Part shown: positions 54,588 through 64,000 of the stretch, piece by piece
Layout of the letters: each line of letters starts with the position of its first letter
Numbering within the stretch: the first letter of the stretch is position 1
Notes under the pieces: model-generated
Database searches by the model: none
What the model was told of the DNA's origin: nothing
What the model saw: the letters and a program-made list of their open reading frames with translations, nothing else
Position numbers and translations under genes: made by a program
NCBI RefSeq assembly: GCF_000801105.2
Contig: NC_079514.1
Coordinates: forward strand, 8,804,001-8,868,000
Origin: Raphanus sativus
Lineage: Eukaryota; Streptophyta; Magnoliopsida; Brassicales; Brassicaceae
Length of the DNA: 64,000 nt
Direction of reading: 5' to 3'

Positions 54588-55663
54588 TGAAGCCTGATTT
54601 TTCAAGTTAGGGTTTCTATTTTTTTGAGTCAAAGATGTGTCTTCGGGCGCACGCAACCAACTTCCTAATACTTCTCATGCAATTTGTATATACTATTAGC
54701 TGTACACGTTTTTTACATAGAAGCTTCAGCCTATGTTGAGATGTCCCATAATTATTCGTTGTTACATACTCTCTATGTATTACAAATTAATATGAACATG
54801 AAATATTTGCTTATGCCAATTTACATTGTCGGGCTGAGTATATGCAAATTAGTTGATGTCTTTTCTGACATTCAAGCTGTGTCATCACATCAATCTTGGT
54901 GTTATATATGTGAATCCAACTAATCAATCTTGGCATATATTACCGTTATGTTTGGTTTTAGTACTTATTAGCTGATCAATTTGTTCCGAAAACAAAACAA
55001 ACGGGTCTTACACCTTAACTAATTTGGTTAAGTCGAACGACTTAAAAATGTATATATATAGCTAGGGATTAAAAAACAAATAAAGAGCTGCAAGAAACTG
55101 AAACCAAATTAGGGTAAAAAATGAATGGCATCGAGTGTTCTTTAACTTTCAGTAATCGTGTGCATATACCATCAGAAAAGAACACAAGTTATTCATCTTT
55201 ATTAAGAAATGGGATACAATTGTGTATGTTTTTTACACATGCATATACCACATATTAGCAGTCGTGCTGTAATCAAAGAATATGTTTTTTTTTTTGCTAA
55301 AATCAAAAAAATATGTTTCATAAAAGGAACCAATAAATCTTCTTCTTATAAGCTACACATAACATAATCATCCTGAAAAAATGTGCTTCAGTTCTATAGA
55401 GCTTAAGGAACCTACTCATCTCCATCATAGAACAACAATAATATTTTATGCGTATTGACTTAAATAGTAGGAAATATTTCAAAGAGAAAAAGGGCACATA
55501 TTAATAAGATAGCTTCTCATTATATTATATCATCCAGAATAAGAATAATAAGATAAAACCTATTACAAGGCATTTTTATTGGTTTACTCACTCATACGTA
55601 TCATCATAGCAGTTGATTAATTATAGAAGAAATAGACGTTTCTATGGGAAGAAACAGTCGTTT
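54588..55663. other. Intergenic DNA between ABCA3-B and the ECA1-like gene
   Basis: No gene seen; nearly identical to 18628-19703. Confidence 0.55.
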
Positions 55664-55963
55664 CTATGGGAAGAAACATATTCCTTTGATCATCAGGTGA
55701 ACAAGAGGCTGTCCGGGGAACACTATTGGCCAGCAATCTTCGCTTAAACCTTCCAAAACGTCACAGCAATTGTGCTTAAGGTGGCTAAAATCCCAACGTA
55801 GTATGGCAGTTATGGCATCAGTGCATCCCTCCACATTTTGGATTGTCTTCAGACATTCTGCAGGACTATAGAAATAAGATTTTCCTGCACTCAAAGGCGA
55901 AACACTTAGTATAACGAACAATATCATAGCTAAAACCGTAACATTTCTGTTCAAAGCCAGCAT
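55664..55963 (-). CDS. ECA1/EC1-like prolamin-domain secreted cysteine-rich protein, unit B
   Basis: Encodes the same 99 residues as 19704-20003: signal peptide to about residue 26, six cysteines in the prolamin-like layout (C, C, CC, C, C) and CWPIVFP. The reverse-strand TATA box (about 56049-56056) and the downstream poly-A signal are kept. Unlike the unit A copy its upstream region is uninterrupted: the sequence across 56150-56162 is the empty site of LINE 2. If the LINE affects transcription, this copy keeps the ancestral promoter context. Confidence 0.8.
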   Translation of the reverse strand: MLALNRNVTVLAMILFVILSVSPLSAGKSYFYSPAECLKTIQNVEGCTDAITAILRWDFSHLKHNCCDVLEGLSEDCWPIVFPGQPLVHLMIKGICFFP

Positions 55964-56718
55964 CGTTTCTTATGTTTTGACAAGATATAAAACAAAAACA
56001 AATGAAAGTTCTTTAGAGATTATGTTTGCAGAAGATATAAAACGATGATTTATATAGGAGAAGAATTTAGTGATCTCAAGACATTTTGGTTGGTAAAATT
56101 ACCCAACTTTGTTGCACCCATTCGTAACTGTTTTTATTAGAAACTACTCACGTGAAGAAAGTTCATTTTGTGGGTTTTTGAGCGAATAATCATTTATGAG
56201 TTTGTATGACAAAATTCCTTTTCAGAATATATTTTATTAATTATAGATCAAAACTGTTAGATTTTTATGAACAGAAAATGAAAACAGTAATATTAAATAA
56301 CTTCCGTCTGAAATTTCATGTTTATCTTTTTGCAAAGGAAAAAAATTCATGTTTGTTATGTTCCATATGTGTTTGACTTCTAAATTTTCTAAGAGACATA
56401 TATTAAAACAGAAAGCTTGGTTTGAAAAAGATATATATATATATGTGTGTGTCCATGTATTTTTTTTTATAGTTAATATATAACTAGAGTTAGATCCGCG
56501 AGCGGACGATTTTCTTTTAGATTTTCTATATTTTTGGTAAATGCATTTTTAGTATAATTTTTAGTTTATAATACATTTATTCATTTTAGTCATGAATTTC
56601 ATTCGTTTATATCTTTTATTGTATTGGATATTTACAAAGAATTTGTATTTAATATATTTTTATTTACATGTGAATGATTGTTTTAGTTATTAGTAATTTA
56701 TAATGAATAATATCTTAG

Positions 56719-56770
<52 letters not shown>

Positions 56771-57614
56771 CATGAAAATTAAATAAAAGAGCTAATATAA
56801 TTGTCTTTCTTAATAAAGATTGATTTGATCACTAATGGGCTAAAAGGGATATTTCACCCAACAATTTCTTGTTGACTTAGTTAATTAAAAATTAATTAGT
56901 TTATTTTTATTTTAGAAAACACAAAGTTCAGAATACAATTTAAAATTCGGTCTTTGTCTCTTCAATTTTGAGTTAATTTTCGTATTCTTTTAAATCTTCT
57001 ATTTTTTATGAACTTTAAAAATTACAATTAAATTCCTAAATTTTAAGATTATTTTTAAATATAGAAGTTGAATATTTTTAAATTAAAATTTTATAAAATT
57101 TAAAATTATTTATATTAATTTATCAAATAAATAATATATTCATTTTTGAAATTTCTTATTTACTAAGTGATAATATTTATCACGTTAGTTTACCGCATGA
57201 TTTTGATAAAAAAACATTATAATATGGTTTTAATATTTGAAAATGGAATAAAACAAAAATTCATATTAAAATTGTTTACCTTTGCAATTTTGAATGTGGC
57301 TTTATAGAGAATATATAATTCTAATATGAAAAATACACTTTTATTTTTTTATACTTTAAGCCAGCGTTTCTCTTGATTAGTGAAATGATAAGGGCACTAG
57401 CACGAGATCACTGAAACCGTTCTTCTGAAAGCATTAACATTAATTAGATTCAATTCTTCTTCTTTATTCTTAAGAGAAACCCCTCCCCTCACCCCCCCCA
57501 TCCCAAAATATTTTTGATCCTAGAAGAAAAAAGTTCTGGCTTCGCCACTGGTTGGAGATACCCTTACCCAAATAAATCTTTTTTAGAACTATAGATAATA
57601 TTTTACAAATTTAC
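55964..57614. other. AT-rich intergenic DNA, unit B
   Basis: ECA1-like promoter region, then collinear with 25738-27180. Contains TA microsatellites near 56431-56444 and 56719-56771 and the Helitron-3'-like CTAG/CCGCG block near 56483-56510. No gene seen. Confidence 0.5.
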
Positions 57615-58000
57615 CGTTTTCCCAGGAACTATATTTGTCCTCAACTTTACTAAAATTGCCAAAAAAAAGAAGCATTTATTTTCAAAGCCACCATTTTCTT
57701 TTCTTCTTATGTTTGCACAAGATATAAAACTAAAACAAGTGAAAGTTCACAAGATATAAAATGATTACATATATAGGAGTGGACTTTAGGGATCTCGACA
57801 TTTTGGTTGGTAATACCCAACTTTGTTTTACTCGTTCGTAACTGTTTTATTAGAAACTATGCACGTGAAAAAAAAATGGTGGTGTTTTAGAGCGAATATT
57901 CATTTATGTGTTTGTATGACAAAAATAATTTTCAGAATATATATTTTACTAGTTCTAGACCACAATTGTGAGAATTTTATGAAAAGAAAATGAAAACAGT
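57615..58000 (-). pseudogene. ECA1-like promoter relic, unit B
   Basis: Counterpart of 27181-27560, with ATG at 57694 (reverse strand) opening MVALKINAS and promoter motifs in the same order as the intact gene. The T run after the first codons differs by one base from unit A, so the frame beyond it is not conserved. Confidence 0.62.
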
Positions 58001-59515
58001 AATATATGTAGAAGTAGAATAATGTAGAACGTATTATTTCGGGTATGAAAACAAGTACTCATCGTAACCATCCAAATTCTTTCAGAAATAACAACCAAAA
58101 AGAGCGAGGAATGATAAAAGGGACAAAGACGACAAACTCATTGTCAATGTGGTAGATACCACAATCAACCCATAAAAAATCGAAGGAATGACTGTGTAAT
58201 GTGGCTAGACATCTCCAATTCCACAATTGCCCCATAGAAAAAGCCAAGGAATGGCAAATATGGAATTAAATGTATTGGAGTAAAAGTCTTAGTTCTAACT
58301 TCATGCTTTTGTGAAAGTCAGAATGAATTCTTTAGCCTTACTTCTTTATATTCATGAAGTATTTGGAAATACCATTTAATATGAAAACCTTTTTTTTAAA
58401 AAAAGTATTTGGAAATATCCAGAAATATGAGAAGCTTTCCGACTATATATGGAGGAGTAAAAGTTTTTCACTTTTTTTTTAACGTTAGACAACGTACGTA
58501 GAAAGTCATGGTCTAAAAGTCTGAAACTCTAAATTAGCGTCTTACTTTTTTATCACAGCTAGATTTTGATCTCTGCGCCCGCGCGGATTTTGAATTTTTA
58601 TTTATTTTTATAAAATATTTAATGATCTTTTAAACTCATGGTTTATTTATATATTTTTGTCTCCTACAAACCTATAAGATGATCCGACTCAAACCCTCGA
58701 AAATTTTACAATATCCGAATTGTATTTATTTGATTGTAAAACTTTATAAACAAAAATTTGTATTCCAACTAGTGTTTTGATGTCCTCATCAAAATGATTC
58801 TGTGAAAATATAAATTTTTATTAAATTATTTTTGTACATAATATTCTATCTAAAATTTTATCATTTGTGTAGATTTTCTTTTTCAAAAAAGGAAATTGCA
58901 CAAATCATATATTAATTCGTGCGAATATCTGGTTTGACTTGTGTTCAACGTAAACTCATAACCCGCTGATTTTATAATTAACAAACGATATACTAATTTA
59001 GGCCAGACCTATAATTATCAAACTATACAAACTATAAATAACTTAGTGGATCCGGATCATTATAAAATTAAAGTGATGGTTATATATTTGTTGGACTAAA
59101 CATATATTAATAGGTCATAATCCTGTTTTAATAGAATATATGGTAAATTTGGATTTTAATATTTTTACTTAATTTAAATGAGTATTTTTATTACAATTGA
59201 ATCCGTAATGATCCAAACCGAAACCAAACTAAAACTTATAAATAACCAAATATGGTTTTAATCTTTCGTTTAAAAACCAATATCTAAATAACCGGAATCG
59301 AACCCTAACTCTTACCCCTATACATAGCCTATAATTTGAATAGAGTAGTATATGCTGTACCTTCCAATTTAAAAATACTTAATTAATTATTCATAGCATA
59401 ATTAATTGGACAGTGTTAATTCTTTCAAACCTTTACTATTTAGTTAAGCATACACTTAACATGAAACAGACATAAAACACATAATAATCAATGTATTACA
59501 CGATCAATAAAGAAA
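58001..59515. other. AT-rich intergenic DNA, unit B
   Basis: Collinear with 27561-29589 but lacks the 28536-29047 segment (join at about 58977). No supported gene. Confidence 0.5.
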
Positions 59516-59588
59516 CGTTCGGTGGCCTGCTGGAACACCGCGCGCACATGTTCCCCATAACCCGGGTTCGATTAACTCACAGCGTGTT
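59516..59588 (+). repeat. tRNA-derived SINE-like relic with A and B boxes, unit B
   Basis: Same A-box and B-box-like words and spacing as 29590-29660. Confidence 0.4.
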
Positions 59589-60160
59589 TCATTTTTTAAC
59601 GTAATTTTACTTATATTCTTCCTCAGTCGAATTAGGTTACGCAGAGAAGAGTTTTACAGCCGCCATTGTTTTTTTTCAATTATATAATCCATTGATTGTT
59701 ATGAGTATTCGTTGATTTTTACGTTTAAACCTTGCCGATTTGACATATATTACCGGATTTAACCTATACAAACCTAAAAAAAAAGTAAAAAGTTTTTGAT
59801 GATTTCGATTTAGAGGCTGATAATGAGAAAGATAGCGGTTGTAAATCACCATGAATCTCATTGTCTGCTTACACACTTCTCTTTGCAGGTTCAATTGAGA
59901 TTTCAAGAGTAGAACTAGGTTTCTGTGAATGGATTAAATTCGGAGAGTTTGAGTGTTCATCACAAATCAAAAATAATAACCGTACTGATTTATATGTTAA
60001 TAATATTGATATATTTTGGATGCAGTTATATTTTAATTTATGCAGTTATATATACAATTATATTTTAAACTGGACAAACATTTATCAAACTGGTAATACT
60101 TGTGGTTTAATAGAATAGATTTATGTCTGACATGTGCACTAACATCAAATAATGAGTTTA
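59589..60160. other. AT-rich spacer, unit B
   Basis: Collinear with 29661-30229; nothing recognised. Confidence 0.45.
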
Positions 60161-61399
60161 AAAATAAATCTCGTTCTCTACACCCGTCCACCTCCGGAGC
60201 CTCCGGATCCACCCGATAGAGTCCCTCCTTCACAATCCAAATCTCCATCATCTACTTGCGAAGCCCCTCCAGTGCTGATCCACCGCTTCTCAACCACCTC
60301 GAGCTTGCGTTTAAAGTTTCGGTGATCTCTCTCGCCCAACATCACAGATCTATTCACGAGACAGAGCAACTGTCATCTCCGCAGTTTCACCAACCAGATC
60401 TACGTCTCTCTCACCCCTACGGACATATGCTCTTTGATGTCTCCGTCCCTCACCGGAAAGGTGTCTGTCCGAGACGAGCCCTCCTCCAGCTATACAAGCT
60501 CAGGAATCGGAATATCAACTAGAGTGTTACTTGTTAAACTCAGCCATAAGGACGTTGCTTGCTTCTCTGCAAGATATTGGTGTGGATGGGAGTGTATTGT
60601 TGTGTATACTAGCTGTTCTCAAGCCTCCCTCTCTCCAATACACAGCATTGCGAAATCTTGAGGACTGGACTTTTGATGTTGATACATTGGTAGTGGAATA
60701 GTTTGTGGTTACATGTTCGCTCAACCATTACAGTTCGGATGCATTCCACCATCTGGATTCAGATTACCGGGTTCACCTGGCCCAAAGTTTAGTTTCAGTG
60801 TCAGCTTACGGGGTTCACCTAACCCAAATCCGGTCTCAATCACAAGGAAAAGCCATCGAAGCAAACATAGTACCTTCTCGCCATAAAGATCGGGTCAGAC
60901 AAGCATCAAGAAGCCATACAGACAGCAGTTTCGTATCATATATGACCAACGAGGAATGGAACAAAAATAAATTGACAGCAGGATTGGGATGGGTCTTCTC
61001 GGATCTAGATCTGGAGACTCCAATTCATGGATCTATGGTTGTAAGTTTCATCAGCTCAAACCTTATTGCAGAAACCAACACGATTCGATCGACACTTTGC
61101 ATGGCGCTAACTTTGGAGTTTTCCACACTTAAGGTTCTCTCCAACACTTTAACGCTCATTAGAGTTATTTCCGGCAACCTCCAGTCTAAATAAATCATCA
61201 GAATTATCCGATCATCTCTTTTAGTTTTGCACCAATTTTTTCTATCATGTTTACAGATCGGACAATTTAGTTGCTGATGATTTAGCAAAAAAGCCTCTCC
61301 AAATCTTTTCTCTTTGTAACGGACATCATGATTTGAGTTTGTGCTCATTTCTTTTTCTTAGTTGATCTAATGAAATCTCAGTGACAGAAAAAAAAACTC
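60161..61399 (+). pseudogene. Decayed LINE remnant with RNase H-like domain, unit B
   Basis: Counterpart of 30230-31478. Here the frame from 60705 stays open for 162 codons and includes TNEEWNKNKLTAGLGWVFSD and AETNTIRSTLCMALTLEFS, the N-terminal half of an RVT_3/RNase H fold, with Glu where a catalytic Asp is usual. The DNLVADDLAKK motif follows in another frame near 61256-61300. Ends at the same A tract. Confidence 0.65.
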
Positions 61400-61828
61400 C
61401 CGTTTACAATTCTTTTTTTTTTTTTAACTGAAACTCCCGTTTACTATTCTATTCGTTTCTTTGTCATAGTAATATGATTTCAAAATATATCTAGAAGAAT
61501 TGCCAATGAATCTATTAAATCGTTGAATGCCAGTAGGAATTCCCAGAAATAGCGACGACAATTTTCGTGTTTCAGACTTCTTCTAGAAGTGATTCATTGA
61601 CGAAATTTTGTACCTACCAAAGATGAAACATGTGATGTTTATTGGTTCCACTAAGACATTACATGATGGAGGTTTATATTTTCTTTTCTGTTTTTTCCAC
61701 TTTTCTTTTAGATATATGTTCTAAGTTATTATGTTTAGTAAAAATATTGCTTGTCGTGCTGCTTGTATTAATCCATTCACTTTCTTAATTGTTGTTCATG
61801 ATATTTCATACTAGTTGAACATGTTGTA

Positions 61829-61874
<46 letters not shown>

Positions 61875-62370
61875 GAAAACTTGTCGTATACTATTTTATT
61901 TTATCTATAAAATTTTATGAGTTTGAAATTAATTAAATAGTTGATGATATTATTATACATCTATCATAAATGCCTTCTTCCGAAAGTAGTTAAAGTGTAA
62001 TGTCATACTATATTAATTTCCTTATATATATAGAAACTTTTGTTTTCGGACTACAAATTATAATCTCAATAATAAAGGTTAAGGAGAAGGGATCGATAGG
62101 GTCTAAGACATACTTTTTTTTTCGGAATAATTACTACTCTTTAAGAAATCCATGAACGTTTGTGATCATCCTTTCTAAACCTAAAATTTATTGCATTTTC
62201 CCTATTGGAAATATTTATGTCTTAATCACTTTTGACTAAAAACTTTTTGCTACAGATTGGGTTTAATCAAAGAAAACAAATATGGAAGTGGATCACGTAC
62301 GTTGAAAAGCAGATTGGCGTGTGACTTGTGATGACTGTAAATATGAACAGACATCATCAAAAACTACACC
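61400..62370. other. AT-rich spacer, unit B, with empty sites
   Basis: No gene. Contains the TA microsatellite at about 61837-61869 with the empty Helitron site, and the single copy of the SINE target (about 62091-62104). Confidence 0.6.
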
Positions 62371-63416
62371 AGGTTATTATCCCCTAATTGTTCTGTAAAA
62401 CTATCTTTTTTATTAAATTCATGGAAATTGAACTGCAGAGGAAACATATATGGACGAATATTAGGCTCATCCTAGTTACACTCTTCCTCTGCTTAATTCT
62501 CCTAGCGATTCAGCATGTGCTGGATGCGCTCATGAAGAGTGTCTCTGATATGGCTGGTGACTGTAAAAGTAACCCTAATTTATCTGGTGGTATGTGTCCC
62601 ATCCCAAACCCTCCAATGTTGCCTCCCATGTTGCAGATTCCACAACATGAACTCCGTTCTGTTAAAACCGATTTTCTTCCCTACAAAGACCTCCCTGACA
62701 AGTCATGTAGAGGAACAATGGGAGGATCTTGTCCTGTAACTATACTTATGACTGGTGACAAACAGCCCCTTGGTAAAGGTATATACTTCTCTTCCTTGTT
62801 TTAAAAGTAATTTTTATTTCTCCTTGTTGAATCCGAAACTTACCCAAGCATGTTCTCTTTCAGCTTTATCCGCAAATATATTTGCTACCTCTTTCGCGGT
62901 TAATTCCTCCGACCTCTTGCCTACTTTAGCCAATAATGTCTTGGTATGTCTTTCTTTTTGAGGCTACTATGGCCATCCCTGAGATTTATGGAGTCTGAAA
63001 CAATTACTAAACCATTTTTCTTTTAATTATTTGGAGGCCTAATTATATATACATATTAACCATTAATATTTTGGAGGCCATAGGTGAATGTTTAATCTGG
63101 CTAATGCTCATGACCACCTCTGGATATATTTGTCTGAATTTGAGTGCAAGAGTCTACATTCATTCCATCTCCTTTTTTTCAGGGCACAACAATCGCAGCA
63201 GATAAAAACAATTACGCAGATCCAGGGCTTGCCTCAGGTCTCCCTATCTACAGTATCCAACCTCTTTGCAATGCAAACTCTACATGGCCACTCTCTCTTG
63301 AAAAAATCCAGACAGGTATTTCTTTTACCTCTTGCTTGTGATGTAACTGATGTTCAAAGGGAAAGTTTGACTTGAGAGATGATAAACTAACCTGAATTGG
63401 TTCATGTCCAAAATAT
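62371..63416 (+). pseudogene. ABCA3 pseudogene fragment (exons 2-4), unit B
   Basis: Begins in intron 1 and carries exon 2 (62439-62778), exon 3 (62864-62943) and exon 4 (63183-63315) of an ABCA3-like gene, all still in frame with good splice sites, then breaks off in intron 4 at about 63416. There is no exon 1, membrane cluster or nucleotide-binding domain, so no transporter can be made. It differs from ABCA3-A/B at several sites (NIR for NVR, LVTLF for LVPLF, GGM for GGK) and is therefore older than the unit duplication. Confidence 0.87.
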
Positions 63417-63947
63417 TCATTTGAAAATTAAGATATTGTTAAAATATTTTGATCAACATAATAATTTTATTTTATATGATTGATTGTGATTATATAATAG
63501 ATAAAAATATGATAGAGTATTTATTTTTCGTTTTAAACGATAACTTAATATATTAATGTATAATAATATTTCAAAACTAATTACTAAATTAGTTAAATTT
63601 TTACATATAACTTTTGAAATTAAGATCTTGGTAAGATCTTTTTAAACAGATTTTTCGAAATTTTGAATATATATATAAAATTTTAAATGAAAAGATATCA
63701 AAAATATAATGGTTATAGTAGTTAAAAGATTCTATATATTATTAGCCTTATTAAAGTACACTTAGCTTAAAAAAATTAAGGATGATCCAACTTAAAAATC
63801 ACACATGAAATGAAGTTGAAACTTTTATTTTAATAGAATAGATAGATATTTACAATAGCTAAATCTTTTACAACTGATAAAAGATTTCTTGTTGAAATAA
63901 TAATTTACTTTTTTACATTATTGGAAGGGTTCCCTTATTGGAATTAG
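63417..63947. other. AT-rich spacer before the third repeat unit
   Basis: No gene seen. From about 63475 collinear with 34503-34974, plus a short tandem duplication near 63925-63943. Confidence 0.5.
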
Positions 63948-64000
63948 TTAAAAGTTGCAACTGCAGGGAAAATCTTTATAGCTCACCGCTAGCTCCTTTG
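63948..64000 (-). CDS. 3' end of a further DUF1216-type gene (partial)
   Basis: The last 53 bp of the window repeat 34975-35027 exactly: stop codon TAA (reverse strand, 63948-63950) and the last ~17 codons of DUF1216 exon 3. It runs off the window and shows that the array continues to the right. Confidence 0.85.
   Translation of the reverse strand, partial: KELAVSYKDFPCSCNF

Overview
The window is plant nuclear DNA, almost certainly from a Brassicaceae species. The evidence is intron-rich ABC-transporter A-subfamily genes whose exon content and head-to-head order resemble the Arabidopsis ABCA2/ABCA3 locus, a DUF1216-type secreted protein gene (a crucifer family), an ECA1-like prolamin-domain gene, L1-type LINEs with a DUF4283/zinc-knuckle ORF1, CTAG-ending Helitrons, a CACTA element and a tRNA-type SINE. 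The background is very AT-rich.

Layout. Positions 1-386 are the 3' end of an ABCA2-type gene that enters from the left on the + strand. From about 2110 the window is a tandem array. Unit A runs from about 2110 to 34974, unit B from about 34975 to 63947, and a third unit starts at 63948. The order in each unit is DUF1216 gene (-), ABCA2-like (-), ABCA3-like (+), ECA1-like gene (-), an ECA1-like promoter relic (-), a SINE-like relic, a dead LINE with an RNase H domain (+), and a truncated ABCA3 pseudogene (+). In unit A the DUF1216 gene survives only as its first ~33 codons. The repeat period from one DUF1216 stop codon to the next is 28,973 bp.

The two units are nearly identical in exons (a handful of substitutions by eye) but carry different transposons. 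Only A has an antisense LINE in ABCA3 intron 6 (10281-15893), a LINE with both ORFs open 195 bp upstream of the ECA1-like gene (20200-25732), a double-ended Helitron (31967-33384) and a SINE (33617-33935). Only B has a 2.8-kb Helitron (37661-40449), a 653-bp Helitron (41056-41708), a small retroposed tail (about 37028-37103) and a 3.8-kb CACTA element inside ABCA2 exon 2 (45563-49336). Each insertion has a clean empty site in the other unit.

Functional outcome. Damage is reciprocal. Unit A keeps an apparently intact ABCA2 (953 codons), but its ABCA3 has a 4-bp frameshift and a 9-bp deletion. Unit B keeps an apparently intact ABCA3 (918 codons), but its ABCA2 is split by the CACTA element. Together the units hold about one working copy of each half-size transporter. 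The alternative is that A and B are two haplotypes wrongly laid end to end. A 100-N gap at 3763-3862, whose flanks are directly adjacent in unit B, keeps that possibility open.
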